From NCBI GenBank assembly GCA_016744655.1, contig JADGDY010000022.1:6038-40424 (forward strand): DNA of 34,387 nucleotides. Reading direction: 5' to 3'. Source of the stretch: Bacteroidales bacterium. GTDB taxonomy: Bacteria; Bacteroidota; Bacteroidia; Bacteroidales; UBA12170. Position numbers and translations under genes: made by a program. Shown here piece by piece: positions 25,735 through 34,387 of the stretch (its first letter is position 1; every line of letters starts with the position of its first letter). The notes beneath the pieces were generated by a model that was not told the origin of the DNA, searched no databases, and saw only the letters and a list, made by a program, of their open reading frames with translations.

Positions 25735-27120
25735 TTATTCTGAATCCTCATCGTCATTATCGATCTTGGTATAGATGACTTGTAGCTTCACTCGCTTACT
25801 TTCATCCATCATTGGGTCGTAACCATATCCGATTAGTCTGTTTGGGTGTACGGCGCTTCCTACGATCTCCACTCTTAGTTTACTATCTTCGGTATGACCT
25901 TGTATCACATCTTGGATATATTGTGTAATTCTAAAGAAATACTGATGCTCAGTTTCATCATATTTTCCATTAAAGTAATTTTCACCGCTGGATGCATCGG
26001 GAACTGTGTATTGATATTCTACACTATCAATAATTACCCTTTGACTTAATGTTAAAGATGAAATAGGAGTATATCCTGATTCGGTATCTTGATTATGAAT
26101 AAATAACTTGGCTTCGTTAACCGCATAATTATAATAATCATCCATTTTGCTCAAGTATGGGAATTCAACCACAGTTCTTACCCCGGCCAAGCCTTGAAGA
26201 TAAATTAATTCTTTACCGTCCTCTGTATTGCCATTTATAACTTGAGATCTAAACTCAGGACTGGCATCACCGTATTCGTAGTGATTGAAATTACTAAAAC
26301 GAGCTGTGTTATAATTTACAACTAGGTCGTAGCTCATACTATCTTCTTCATTGTTGTGATAGTAGAATCTAATAAAGGTGCCATCACTTTGGAAATCAAG
26401 ATCTACTAAACTACCTCCGCTAGAAGGTAGATTTTGACCTAATGTAGTAATGTGTATTCCTTTGAATATAGCACTTAATGATTCGTCGTCGTCAAAAGCT
26501 GAAGTATCACTAGATATGATTCTGTTTCCAAATTCATTAGATAGATAAATTTTAACAGGATTCAGAATCATGGATGTATCATAAGTCTCATCAACTGTGT
26601 TTTCTTCGATAAACTCAACAGAATCGTAATTTGGAACAAAACTAGCATACGCTAATGGTTCATTTTTAATCCTCGTATTTTGAAAGGAGTAATAAGCTGA
26701 ATCAGCTAATAAATCATCTCCTAGTTCATATACTACCCAATCATGTTGGTATGCAGTATCTCCATACAGGTCAATATTGGCATATGATATATAAAGCACT
26801 ACGGAGTCAATTTCTGGGTTTTCTCCAAAACTATAGCTTTCGTTTCCGGGTTTAATATTAAACTGAGAATATACACTGGCATTCAGTGTTCCAAAAACAG
26901 GATCTTTTATTGCACCAACCACATGGGCTGATAATTCATCGGTACGTAAGCTATCTATAACTTCGCTGTACACAAGTACCGTTGCTGTGTCCATATAGAT
27001 AACCTCCAAAGGATTTTCACCTACAATATCAACACCTATTTTGCTAATGTCCTTTTTACAGGAAAAAAGTAAAGCAGCCGTTAATAGTATCAACAGGCCG
27101 CTTGAGAGTATTTTTTTCAT
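25735..27120 (-). CDS. DUF4270 family lipoprotein
   Basis: A 461-aa outer-membrane-type lipoprotein of the Bacteroidota DUF4270 family. The lipoprotein signal MKKILSSGLLILLTAALLFSC ends in a lipobox (LLFSC). The mature part starts KKDISKIGVDIVGENPLEV and is beta-rich, with the conserved DTATVLVYSEVIDSLRTDELS, a VVLYISY strand and a LYLQGLAGVRTVVEFP-like block (LIYLQGLAGVRTVVEF). Function unknown. It follows the starch-synthase-like gene, the conserved order for this pair in Bacteroidota. Two ATGs precede the chosen one (27129, 27126); MKKIL makes the better signal peptide. A TATTTTCG box (27148-27155) may give it its own promoter. Confidence 0.88.
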   Translation of the reverse strand: MKKILSSGLLILLTAALLFSCKKDISKIGVDIVGENPLEVIYMDTATVLVYSEVIDSLRTDELSAHVVGAIKDPVFGTLNASVYSQFNIKPGNESYSFGENPEIDSVVLYISYANIDLYGDTAYQHDWVVYELGDDLLADSAYYSFQNTRIKNEPLAYASFVPNYDSVEFIEENTVDETYDTSMILNPVKIYLSNEFGNRIISSDTSAFDDDESLSAIFKGIHITTLGQNLPSSGGSLVDLDFQSDGTFIRFYYHNNEEDSMSYDLVVNYNTARFSNFNHYEYGDASPEFRSQVINGNTEDGKELIYLQGLAGVRTVVEFPYLSKMDDYYNYAVNEAKLFIHNQDTESGYTPISSLTLSQRVIIDSVEYQYTVPDASSGENYFNGKYDETEHQYFFRITQYIQDVIQGHTEDSKLRVEIVGSAVHPNRLIGYGYDPMMDESKRVKLQVIYTKIDNDDEDSE

Positions 27121-27200
27121 ATTCATCATCTCATTCTATTGCTTTGGCGAAAATATGCAAAGGCTTCTATTTAGAAAAGTGATTTATCTTTTTTTAAGAA

Positions 27201-28007
27201 CTAATCCTCTAAAAGAGAATCGTAGAAAGTGTTGTAGGCGTTAACATAGTCTTCTTCACCTTGATAAGTAAGGATAGGCTTGCCCGTTTCTTCTGCCATT
27301 TTCACATAATCAGCCGATAATTCTTCAGCTCCATATACTATTGCGTCAGCAAACTGTAAGGCACCACGCATTAAATCCATGTAATTACCACCTTTATAGA
27401 TATCCAAATCTGATTCTTCAATGCCTTCCATCTTGATCTTCTGTGGTAGGTTATCATTTAATTTGGCATCAAAATGATCATTATAAAGAGAAACAATGAT
27501 TTTTGTATCACTAAATAATGGATTGTCCTTAAAAGCCTTCTTAATATATAATGGAACCAATGCCGACATCCAACCATGACAATGAACTACATCTGGTGCC
27601 CAACCTAGTTTTTTAACGGTTTCTAAAACACCTCTACTAAAGAAAACAGTTCTTTCATCATTGTCTTCAAAGAATTTACCATTCTTGTCTACTGTGGTGA
27701 ATTTTCTCTGAAAATACTCTTCATTATCAATGAAATATACCTGCATTCTAGCTTGTTGTATAGAAGCTACTTTGATGATAAGAGGATGATCATGATCGTC
27801 AATAATTAAATTCATTCCGGAAAGTCTGATCACTTCATGCAGTTGGTTTCTGCGTTCATTGATATTACCAAAACGTGGCATAAATGTTCTGATCTCTTTA
27901 CCTTTTTCTTGAATACCTTGGGGTAGAAAACGTCCAATTTTACTGCGATGTGTCTCGGGTAAATATGGCATAATCTCTTGATTGACGAATAAAACTCTTT
28001 TCTTCAT
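27201..28007 (-). CDS. Starch-synthase-like protein, GT5 N-terminal domain only
   Basis: A 268-aa protein matching the N-terminal (acceptor-side) half of glycogen/starch synthases: RVLFVNQEIMPYLPET at the start, then LPQGIQEKGKEIRTFMPRFG, PDVVHCHGWMSALVPLYIK (about 145-163) and TKIIVSLYNDHF. The C-terminal GT-B nucleotide-sugar domain is absent. The usual KxGGLADV ADP-glucose motif is replaced by RSKIGRFL. It is therefore unlikely to make glycogen. Such short proteins are a recurring Bacteroidota family next to DUF4270 genes. An in-frame TTG at 28031 is possible but the ATG at 28007 fits the family start. Confidence 0.82.
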   Translation of the reverse strand: MKKRVLFVNQEIMPYLPETHRSKIGRFLPQGIQEKGKEIRTFMPRFGNINERRNQLHEVIRLSGMNLIIDDHDHPLIIKVASIQQARMQVYFIDNEEYFQRKFTTVDKNGKFFEDNDERTVFFSRGVLETVKKLGWAPDVVHCHGWMSALVPLYIKKAFKDNPLFSDTKIIVSLYNDHFDAKLNDNLPQKIKMEGIEESDLDIYKGGNYMDLMRGALQFADAIVYGAEELSADYVKMAEETGKPILTYQGEEDYVNAYNTFYDSLLED

Positions 28008-28422
28008 TCTATTTAATTTATTGGGCGACAAATGGTTGATTCTGGTAAGAAAATGGGAATTAGATGTTTACGCTAGTTAATTTTATCATTTGTGTCGCTT
28101 GTAGTTTTTTTAAAAATGGAATGGCAAAGATAGTAATTTTTTCTAAACCTACATTTATCAAGGCATTAGGATTGAATGATAATAGTTCAAGTTCTGTTTT
28201 TTTTGTGTTAAAAAATCCATTTCAAGATTGATTTATGATTAAGAAATTTTGAAAAAGGAGCTAAAAAATACAAAACGACTTATTTGCTAGATCAAATTTT
28301 AAAGTGAATTCTTTTGTAATAGTTACGATCGTTCAACAAAATGATACGTTTGTTCATTTTAAACAAATTTTGGTTGAAATATTTGCCAGATTGAGAAGAT
28401 TGAGTAATTTTGTTACTCAATA
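28008..28422. other. Divergent intergenic region with one promoter and a possible operator
   Basis: No gene. It holds the -7 box at 28125 for the minus-strand gene and, nearer the regulator gene, a short inverted repeat TTTGTT-7 bp-AACAAA (28349-28367) that could be a self-binding site. Confidence 0.4.
28125..28132 (-). promoter_or_regulatory. -7 box for the starch-synthase-like gene
   Basis: Minus strand TATCTTTG, exact consensus, giving a leader of about 110 nt before the ATG at 28007. Confidence 0.55.
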
Positions 28423-28992
28423 TTGACAAGCATCATTTCTAAGGTTATTAATAAGGTGTTAGATACTTTAATCACATCCAAAACTAGGGTTAAATTACTC
28501 TTGAAGTTTTTCTTAAACTCCAATTCGGAGTCATACCTGAGAAATTTAGAGGAGGAATTTGGTGAATCTAGTAATGCCATTCGTGTTGAGCTCAACAAGT
28601 TTGAAAAAGCTGGGCTACTTGATTCTAGGGCTCAAGGGAATAAAAAACTATTTCGTGCCAACACCAATCATCCACTATTTCCAGAGATTCATAACCTACT
28701 TTTAAAGCATATTGGTTTCGATGAAATCGTTGATAAAATCATCCTTAAACTTGGTGATATTCAGAGGGTTTTCCTAGTAGGTAATCTAGCAAAAGGAATA
28801 AATACCGAGATTATCGATCTTATATTTGTAGGAGGAGGAATTAATAAAACCTATTTGGTAGAATTGGTGGAAAGAGCGGAAGGCATCATTAAGAAGAATA
28901 TTAGATATTTGGTGTTTTCTGTGGAAGAAATTGAATCGTATTTGGACTTGCATGCTAACACTGAGGTTTTACTCATGTGGAAGGAAGAATAA
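28423..28992 (+). CDS. Winged-helix regulator of the exopolysaccharide-locus type
   Basis: A 189-aa cytosolic protein. The N-terminal winged helix has LITSKTRVKLLLKFFLNS, YLRNLEEEFGESSNAIRVELNKFE (recognition helix about 47-62) and AGLLDSRAQGNKKLFRANTNHPLFPEI. The C-terminal half (VFLVGNLAKGINTEIIDLIFVG and on) looks like a catalytically dead nucleotidyltransferase fold. Proteins of this build often open capsule or exopolysaccharide loci in Bacteroidota, and tviB follows. The first possible start is TTG (28423), six codons after an in-frame stop. GTG at 28456 would also fit. Probable DNA-binding regulator; its targets are inferred only from position. Confidence 0.75.
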   Translation: MTSIISKVINKVLDTLITSKTRVKLLLKFFLNSNSESYLRNLEEEFGESSNAIRVELNKFEKAGLLDSRAQGNKKLFRANTNHPLFPEIHNLLLKHIGFDEIVDKIILKLGDIQRVFLVGNLAKGINTEIIDLIFVGGGINKTYLVELVERAEGIIKKNIRYLVFSVEEIESYLDLHANTEVLLMWKEE

Positions 28993-29242
28993 TGCTTCAA
29001 TATTTACTAAATTAGTTAGTTAGGTTCTAAATTGAACTGTGACTTAGAAGGCGAAGCTATGTCTTCCACTAATATGAATGTTGTAGATGGTAGAAGAGTC
29101 AAAACTAAATACAATGGTTCTTGTCCTTACAAATAGAGAATAGTAATTATAAGAATAATATGTTACGAATCCTTTGGATTCTTTTCAAGTCCAAGAAATT
29201 CGTTTATCGCATAATACAATAATATCCCATAAAACATCTAAA

Positions 29243-30538
29243 ATGGAAAGTAAAAATTATAAAATCGCAGTCATTGGCCTCGGGTATGTTGGCCTACCTT
29301 TAGCAGTTGAATTTGGAAAGAAATTTAAAGTTCTTGGATTTGATATCAACCAAGCTCGTGTTGACGAGTTAAATGGTGGACATGATGCCACTTTAGAAGT
29401 TGAGGATCATGATTTACAACAAGCGCTAAGGTCTGATGGTGATGCTGGATTAAAACTGACTACTAATCTTGATGAAATTAAAGAGAGCAATATTTATATT
29501 GTGACTGTTCCAACTCCAATAGATCAATTTAAAAGACCTGATTTAACTCCATTGGTTAAAGCAAGTGAAACTGTTGGTAAAGTCATCTCTAAAGGCGATA
29601 TTGTAGTTTATGAAAGTACCGTTTATCCTGGCGCTACAGAAGAAGATTGCCTTCCTGTTGTGGAAAGAGTGAGTGGTCTGAAGTTCAATGAAGATTTCTT
29701 TGCCGGATATAGCCCAGAAAGAATCAATCCAGGAGATAAGGTAAATACTTTACTAACCATTAAGAAAGTCACTTCTGGTTCTACTCCAGAGATCGCTAAA
29801 GTTGTGGATGATATGTATAATAGCATACTCCTAAATGGAACCCATATCGCTTCTTCAATAAAAGTAGCAGAGGCCTCAAAAGTGATAGAAAATGCACAAA
29901 GAGATTTAAATATCAGCTTTGTTAATGAGTTGGCTCTTATTTTTGATCGCTTAGGAATAGATACCAATGAAGTTATAGATGCCGCCGGAACAAAGTGGAA
30001 TTTCTTAAAATACCGCCCAGGTTTAGTGGGAGGACATTGTATTGGTGTGGATCCTTATTATTTAGCTTTTAAAGCCGAAAGCGTTGGTTATTACCCCGAT
30101 GTCATTCGCTCCGGAAGAAGAGTAAACGATGATATGTCACGCTTTGTAACAGAGAAAGTCATCAAGTTGATGATTAAAAAAGGCTTGAAGATTCTAGATA
30201 GCAAAGTATTACTGTTAGGAGTAACATTCAAAGAAAACTGCCCAGATATTAGAAATACTAAAGTGGTAGATATCGTTGACGAGTTACAAGAATTTGGTTG
30301 TAAACTAGATATTTACGATCCTTGGGCCGATCAAGCAGAAGTAAAGCATGAATATGGTATCAAAACCATGGATAAGAATATAGATATCTACGCTACAAAA
30401 TACGATGCCATTGTATTAGCAGTAAGCCACGATCAATTCGCCGAGCTAGACATGAAACGCCTCACCAATGGTGATAAATCTGTAATATTCGACATCAAAG
30501 GTTTCCTACCAAAGGAGATGGTGGATGGGAGATTGTAA
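29243..30538 (+). CDS. tviB: UDP-N-acetylglucosamine C-6 dehydrogenase, TviB/WbpO type
   Basis: A 431-aa nucleotide-sugar dehydrogenase that oxidises UDP-GlcNAc or UDP-GalNAc to the uronic acid for surface polysaccharide. The NAD fold IGLGYVGLPLAVEFG is at 11-25, followed by YESTVYPGATEE, GYSPERINPGDK, the central KVIENAQRDLNIS helix, and the catalytic Cys266 in GLVGGHCIGVDPYY. The C-terminal TFKENCPDIRNTK motif is typical of the TviB/WbpO branch. The frame is open to a TTG at 29174, but the ATG at 29243 (MESKNYKIAVIG) matches the family. It follows the regulator by 250 bp. Confidence 0.94.
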   Translation: MESKNYKIAVIGLGYVGLPLAVEFGKKFKVLGFDINQARVDELNGGHDATLEVEDHDLQQALRSDGDAGLKLTTNLDEIKESNIYIVTVPTPIDQFKRPDLTPLVKASETVGKVISKGDIVVYESTVYPGATEEDCLPVVERVSGLKFNEDFFAGYSPERINPGDKVNTLLTIKKVTSGSTPEIAKVVDDMYNSILLNGTHIASSIKVAEASKVIENAQRDLNISFVNELALIFDRLGIDTNEVIDAAGTKWNFLKYRPGLVGGHCIGVDPYYLAFKAESVGYYPDVIRSGRRVNDDMSRFVTEKVIKLMIKKGLKILDSKVLLLGVTFKENCPDIRNTKVVDIVDELQEFGCKLDIYDPWADQAEVKHEYGIKTMDKNIDIYATKYDAIVLAVSHDQFAELDMKRLTNGDKSVIFDIKGFLPKEMVDGRL

Positions 30539-30660
30539 AAGACTTAAAGTTAATGGATGGTAAGGTGCCCTGTGGGCGAAAAAAATAGTAGAGGTGGTAA
30601 AGTGAGCTTTGCTCGGAAGGAATAGTCAATAATGGTAAGGTTTAGTAGCTGACTATACAA

Positions 30661-30757
30661 ACCCTTACCACTCTTTACAATCTTTTACAAATTTTACAAT
30701 TTCTTACCACCCCTTACAATCTTTTACAACACTTTACCATTCCTTCGTACTCTTTAC
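30661..30757. repeat. Degenerate TTTACAAT / CTTACCAC array
   Basis: A pyrimidine-rich stretch built of near-repeats of CTTTACAATC, TTTTACAA and CTTACCAC. The sequence just upstream carries complementary words (GGTAAGG at 30554 and 30633, GGTAAAG at 30595), so the whole 30540-30760 segment can fold back. It lies in the gap before cysD, and an imperfect promoter box (TTACTTTG, 30754-30761) is at its end. Confidence 0.65.
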
Positions 30758-30800
30758 TTTGCCATTAAAACAAAATAATTAAAATATTCGTTTTAAAAAT

Positions 30801-31706
30801 ATGAGTTACAATTTAACAAACTTAAAAGAATTAGAAGCAGAATCTATTCACATCATTCGTGAGGTAGCTGCTGAATTCGAAAATCCTGTGATGCTATATA
30901 GTATCGGAAAAGACTCTTCTGTAATGGTTCGATTGGCTGAGAAAGCCTTCGCTCCAGGGAAAGTACCTTTTCCTCTCATGCACATCGATAGTAAATGGAA
31001 GTTCGGGGAGATGATCACCTTTCGTGAGCAATATGTTCAAGATAATAATTGGGATCTCATCGTTCACCATAATAAAAAAGGATTTGAGGAGGGCGTTGGT
31101 CCTTTTACTCATGGTAGTAAAGTACATACCGACATCATGAAAACTCAAGCCCTATTGGCCGGTTTAGATAAACACAAGTTCGATGCCGCCTTTGGTGGTG
31201 CACGCCGCGATGAAGAAAAAAGCCGAGCAAAAGAACGTATCTATTCTTTTAGAGATCAATATCATCAATGGGATCCTAAGAATCAAAGACCTGAGCTTTG
31301 GGATATCTATAATGCCAAGGTACATAAAGGAGAATCCATTCGTGTATTTCCTATCTCCAACTGGACAGAACTAGATATTTGGCAGTATATTCGTTTAGAA
31401 AATATTCCTATCGTTCCTTTATATTTCGCTAAGGAAAGACCTGTGGTAAATGTAGATGGAAATCTCATCTTGGTAGACGATGATAGAATGCCAAAAGAAA
31501 TGAGAGATCAAGCAGAAATGAAAATGGTGCGATTTAGAACTTTAGGTTGCTATCCATTAACAGGAGCTGTAGAATCAGAGGCCGATACCATTGAAAAGAT
31601 AGTAGAAGAAATGATGACCGTCACCGTTTCCGAAAGAACAACAAGAGTTATCGACTTCGATCAAGAAGCTTCTATGGAGCAGAAAAAGCGTGAAGGGTAT
31701 TTTTAA
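30801..31706 (+). CDS. cysD: Sulfate adenylyltransferase subunit 2
   Basis: A 301-aa ATP-PP-loop subunit of ATP sulfurylase, which makes APS from ATP and sulfate together with CysN. The PP-loop SIGKDS is at 34-39 and the chain continues [46 protein letters not shown] and the C-terminal [14 protein letters not shown]. Length is normal. Its partner cysNC begins 480 bp downstream; the two are usually adjacent, but here a GxxExxY gene lies between. Same strand and probably still one transcript. Confidence 0.97.
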   Translation: MSYNLTNLKELEAESIHIIREVAAEFENPVMLYSIGKDSSVMVRLAEKAFAPGKVPFPLMHIDSKWKFGEMITFREQYVQDNNWDLIVHHNKKGFEEGVGPFTHGSKVHTDIMKTQALLAGLDKHKFDAAFGGARRDEEKSRAKERIYSFRDQYHQWDPKNQRPELWDIYNAKVHKGESIRVFPISNWTELDIWQYIRLENIPIVPLYFAKERPVVNVDGNLILVDDDRMPKEMRDQAEMKMVRFRTLGCYPLTGAVESEADTIEKIVEEMMTVTVSERTTRVIDFDQEASMEQKKREGYF

Positions 31707-31711
31707 GGATG

Positions 31712-32163
31712 AACACTGATGACGCAGGTTGAATGGATAATCACGTATAGATTCTTATATGCTACACGAAAATATAACAAAGAAAATCATAGAGGCTTAC
31801 TATCAAGTGTATAATAAGCTTGGCTATGGCTTTCTGGAGAGAGTATATCAGAAAGCCCTTTTAATTGAACTTCGAAATAGAGGGTTTGATTGTAAGGAAG
31901 AATATCCTATAAAAGTATACTATGAAGATGAGCTTGTTGGAGAATACAGAGCTGATATTCTAGTCAATGATTGTGTCATTATAGAAAATAAAGCTCAACC
32001 TGTATTGGTTGAAGAAAATGAATTCCAGCTTATCAATTACTTGAAAGCTACAAATATAGAAATTGGTCTTCTTTTAAATTTTGGAAAAAAACCGGAGTTT
32101 AAAAGAAAAATATTTACGAACGATAGGAGTAACTAATCCGTGATTATCAGTAAAATCAGTGTT
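31712..32163. mobile_element. GxxExxY cassette bounded by nested inverted repeats
   Basis: Two pairs of words flank the GxxExxY gene in mirrored order. Outer: AACACTGAT (31712-31720) with ATCAGTGTT (32155-32163). Inner: GATAATCACG (31736-31745) with CGTGATTATC (32139-32148). The arrangement delimits a cassette of about 452 bp that splits the cysD-cysN pair. A related palindrome occurs alone at 17770-17803. Whether it moves is inference from this layout. Confidence 0.6.
31759..32136 (+). CDS. GxxExxY family protein (PD-(D/E)xK-like)
   Basis: A 125-aa protein with the naming motif GFLERVY (Gly24, Glu27, Tyr30). A nuclease-like core follows, with Asp66 in YRADILV and the ExK pair Glu76/Lys78 in VIIENKA, then the conserved QLINYLKAT and GLLLNFGKKPEFKRK. 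The fold resembles PD-(D/E)xK nucleases, but no activity is established for the family. Genes of this family are scattered, multi-copy and often outside operon logic. This one sits between cysD and cysN with inverted repeats on both sides, suggesting insertion. The reading frame is intact. Confidence 0.9.
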   Translation: MLHENITKKIIEAYYQVYNKLGYGFLERVYQKALLIELRNRGFDCKEEYPIKVYYEDELVGEYRADILVNDCVIIENKAQPVLVEENEFQLINYLKATNIEIGLLLNFGKKPEFKRKIFTNDRSN

Positions 32164-32186
32164 ATCCGTGTTCTAATAAAACAGCA

Positions 32187-34112
32187 ATGTCAACAGAAAA
32201 ACTAAACATAAAAGAATTCCTAGATCAGGATCAAAAGAAAGACTTACTAAGACTATTAACCGCAGGATCGGTAGATGATGGAAAATCTACACTAATTGGC
32301 CGTTTATTATTCGATAGTAAGAAATTATACGAAGATCAATTAGCTGCTCTAGAACGCGACAGCAAAAGAGAAGGCCATGCCGGAGAAGATATAGATTATG
32401 CTCTCTTACTCGACGGACTAAAAGCGGAACGCGAACAAGGTATTACCATTGATGTGGCTTATCGTTATTTTTCAACCAGCAAAAGAAAATTCATTATTGC
32501 AGATACTCCAGGTCATGAGCAATATACTCGTAATATGATCACCGGAGGATCCACTGCTAACCTAGCCATCCTCCTTGCCGATGCACGTAAAGGTGTCATC
32601 ACCCAAACCAAGCGTCATACTTTCTTGGCTTCTTTATTGGGAATCAAACATGTGGTTTTGGCAGTAAATAAGATGGATTTAGTGGATTTCTCTGAAGAGC
32701 GTTTCAACGAAATTTGTCAAGAATATAAAGACTTCACCACTACCTTAAATATCCCAGATATTACTTTTATTCCGGTGTCGGCACTAAAAGGTGATAATGT
32801 GGTAGATCTTTCAGAAAAAACACCTTGGTATCATGGAAAAAGCCTGTTAGAACATTTAGAGGATGTTCATGTTGCCAGCGATAGAAACTTCGAAGATTTA
32901 CGTTTCCCTGTTCAGTATGTGATTCGCCCTACTCTAGATTATAGAGGATTTGCAGGTAAAGTAGCGTCTGGAGTTCTAAAGGTTGGACAAGAAGTGATGG
33001 CCTTACCTTCCGGAAAGAAATCAAAAGTACAAAGCATTTTAACTTCCGATGGAGATGTACAGGAAGCCTTCCCTCCTCAATCTGCTTCCTTTACTTTAGA
33101 AGATGAAATTGATATTTCTAGAGGCGAAATGGTGGTTTATCCACAAAGCCAGCCCAAAGTAGAAAGACATTTCGAGAGTATGTTGGTTTGGATGGACGAG
33201 AAACCAATGGATCCTTATACTCAGTTCTATATCAAGCATAATACCCATGCCACAAAAGCCCGTATCGATCAAATCAGATATAAGGTAGATGTAAATACAC
33301 TTGAGAAAAGTGAAATCGATCGTTTCGAGTTAAATGAGATTGGAAGAGTAGTGATGACCACTACCAAACCATTACTTTTCGATCCTTACCAAAAGAACCG
33401 TCAAACTGGTTCCTTTATCTTAATAGATCCTGTTTCTCATAATACAGTAGCAGTAGGGATGATTATTGATAAGCTAAGTTCCGATAGACTTCCAAGCAGA
33501 ATCACAGATCTAGAAAAAGAACAAATCGTAAAATCCGGAAGCTTAATTTCTAAGCCAGAAAGAGAAAATCGCTATGGCCAAAAAGGCGCAACACTTTGGT
33601 TTACAGGACTACATGGATCTGGTAAAAACCAATTGGCTTATTCTTTAGAGAAAGAACTATTTGCCCAAGGCAAAACGGTAGTTTTATTCGATGGTAAATC
33701 AGTAAGAAGTGGATTGTCGAGAGAGTTAGACTTCAGCCCAGCCGATAGTGCCGAACACCTCAGAAGAGTAGCACATATGTGTCGCATGCTCAATGATCAA
33801 GGTATTATCACTATCTGCTCATTCATATCACCTGATGAAAAAGTAAGAAATCAAGTGGCTGAGATTGTAAACACAAACGAGTCCAATAGTTTCCACCTCA
33901 TCCACATGAAAGCCGATTTAGACTTCTGTAAAGAAAATGATAAATACGGCATTTACCAACAAGCAGAGGAGGGTAAAGTACAACACATGCCAGGCATCGA
34001 TAGAGAATATCAAGCACCTAAAAACCCTAATATAGTTATAGAAGCCCAAAAGGAGTTCAGTGTCGAAGAAATCTTAAATTACCTTCAAGCAGAAAAAGTT
34101 CTTTTTGAATAA
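32187..34112 (+). CDS. cysN: CysN-CysC fusion: ATP sulfurylase GTPase subunit with degenerate APS-kinase domain
   Basis: A 641-aa two-domain protein. Residues about 15-440 are CysN, the GTPase that powers CysD: P-loop GSVDDGKS (27-34), [15 protein letters not shown] (106-110), NKMD (161-164), SALKGDN, and elongation-factor-like barrels. Residues about 465-641 align to APS kinase ([47 protein letters not shown]). Key residues differ: the P-loop Ser/Thr is Asn481 (GSGKNQ for GSGKST), the DGDNxR loop reads DGKSVR (Lys504), and the Arg/Asp after FISP are changed. The CysN half looks active; kinase activity of the CysC half is doubtful. The C-terminal domain could be regulatory, as in fungal ATP sulfurylase. 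Confidence 0.93.
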   Translation: MSTEKLNIKEFLDQDQKKDLLRLLTAGSVDDGKSTLIGRLLFDSKKLYEDQLAALERDSKREGHAGEDIDYALLLDGLKAEREQGITIDVAYRYFSTSKRKFIIADTPGHEQYTRNMITGGSTANLAILLADARKGVITQTKRHTFLASLLGIKHVVLAVNKMDLVDFSEERFNEICQEYKDFTTTLNIPDITFIPVSALKGDNVVDLSEKTPWYHGKSLLEHLEDVHVASDRNFEDLRFPVQYVIRPTLDYRGFAGKVASGVLKVGQEVMALPSGKKSKVQSILTSDGDVQEAFPPQSASFTLEDEIDISRGEMVVYPQSQPKVERHFESMLVWMDEKPMDPYTQFYIKHNTHATKARIDQIRYKVDVNTLEKSEIDRFELNEIGRVVMTTTKPLLFDPYQKNRQTGSFILIDPVSHNTVAVGMIIDKLSSDRLPSRITDLEKEQIVKSGSLISKPERENRYGQKGATLWFTGLHGSGKNQLAYSLEKELFAQGKTVVLFDGKSVRSGLSRELDFSPADSAEHLRRVAHMCRMLNDQGIITICSFISPDEKVRNQVAEIVNTNESNSFHLIHMKADLDFCKENDKYGIYQQAEEGKVQHMPGIDREYQAPKNPNIVIEAQKEFSVEEILNYLQAEKVLFE

Positions 34113-34387
34113 TACCGGTAACGTAGCACTCCCAACCTGCAGTTTACTTATCGTTAGATAAGCTGTATAACTGATAGATTAGTGGCAGCTTGTGGTTCAA
34201 AGTTTAAGGTTTACCCTGACCACAGCGTCATGGGTTCCTCTTATACCGAGTAATCCCTTCAGCAGTTTTGCCCCGTTCCTAAAGGTTAAGAGATTCAAAG
34301 TTTAAAGTTTAAGGCTGAGTAAACCTGGAAGATTAGGTTTTCAAAACGAGCTGGCGATAGCAAATCCTCCGAGGGCTTTAGCACATC
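34113..34387. other. Non-coding tail with TTCAAAGTTTAA direct repeats
   Basis: No gene seen before the window ends. Two copies of TTCAAAGTTTAA (34196-34207 and 34294-34305), the second extended by AAGTTTAAGG, mark a simple intergenic repeat. A short hairpin CTTATC-GTTA-GATAAG (34147-34162) lacks a T-run. Confidence 0.5.

Noticed and set aside
29059..29136. 25-codon ORF between the regulator and tviB
   Set aside because: No promoter box or ribosome site and no recognisable feature; length expected by chance.
29174..29242. TTG-initiated N-terminal extension of TviB
   Set aside because: The 23 extra residues match nothing in the family; the ATG at 29243 begins the conserved sequence.
30661..30757. 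CRISPR-like array
   Set aside because: Units are short, degenerate and unspaced; there are no constant repeats with unique spacers and no cas genes.

Overview
The window comes from a low-GC member of the Bacteroidota. The evidence is four large secreted proteins with a type IX secretion (T9SS) type A C-terminal domain, a DUF4270 lipoprotein beside a truncated starch-synthase-like protein, an IPExxxVDY-like protein, and a CysN-CysC fusion. At least fourteen promoter -7 boxes match the Bacteroidota consensus TAnnTTTG exactly. Shine-Dalgarno sequences are mostly absent. I cannot place it below phylum; the content would suit a free-living, possibly aquatic, polysaccharide-producing species.

Layout. 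1-2.6 kb: an IPExxxVDY-like gene and elbB on the minus strand, divergent from xth and an ArsC/Spx-like gene. 2.7-12.1 kb: four paralogous surface proteins of 631-650 aa in tandem, each with its own promoter and terminator, all with Asp-box (sialidase-like propeller) motifs and a nearly identical C-terminal sorting domain. 12.2-17.1 kb: a SlyD-like FKBP, a DUF308/HEAT-like pair, gapA and a TPR protein. 17.3-23.6 kb: a small membrane protein, an orphan class-1 isoprenoid-synthase-like enzyme, a Ca2+/Na+ antiporter-type protein, a DUF2271 protein with a T9SS tail, a group-2 truncated haemoglobin and a YyaL-type thioredoxin-domain protein. 24-28 kb: a 29-aa membrane-protein transcription unit, tRNA-Gln(UUG), ferritin, the DUF4270 lipoprotein and the starch-synthase-like protein. 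28.4-34.1 kb: a winged-helix regulator, tviB (UDP-GlcNAc dehydrogenase), cysD, a GxxExxY gene and cysNC.

Mobile and repetitive DNA. Three copies of a 268-269 bp MITE-like element (9517-9785, 12884-13151, 25219-25486) share about 20-bp terminal inverted repeats. Two of them have matching 3-bp flanks and are about 97% identical to each other. A separate GxxExxY cassette with two-block nested inverted repeats sits between cysD and cysN. There is also a REP-like inverted repeat at 14687-14822 and a degenerate TTTACAAT/CTTACCAC array before cysD.

How it fits together. The last 6 kb looks like the start of an extracellular polysaccharide locus: a regulator, a hexuronic-acid precursor enzyme and sulfate activation. 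The APS-kinase half of CysNC has lost key P-loop and substrate-loop residues. It may therefore be a regulatory pseudo-enzyme rather than a PAPS-making kinase.
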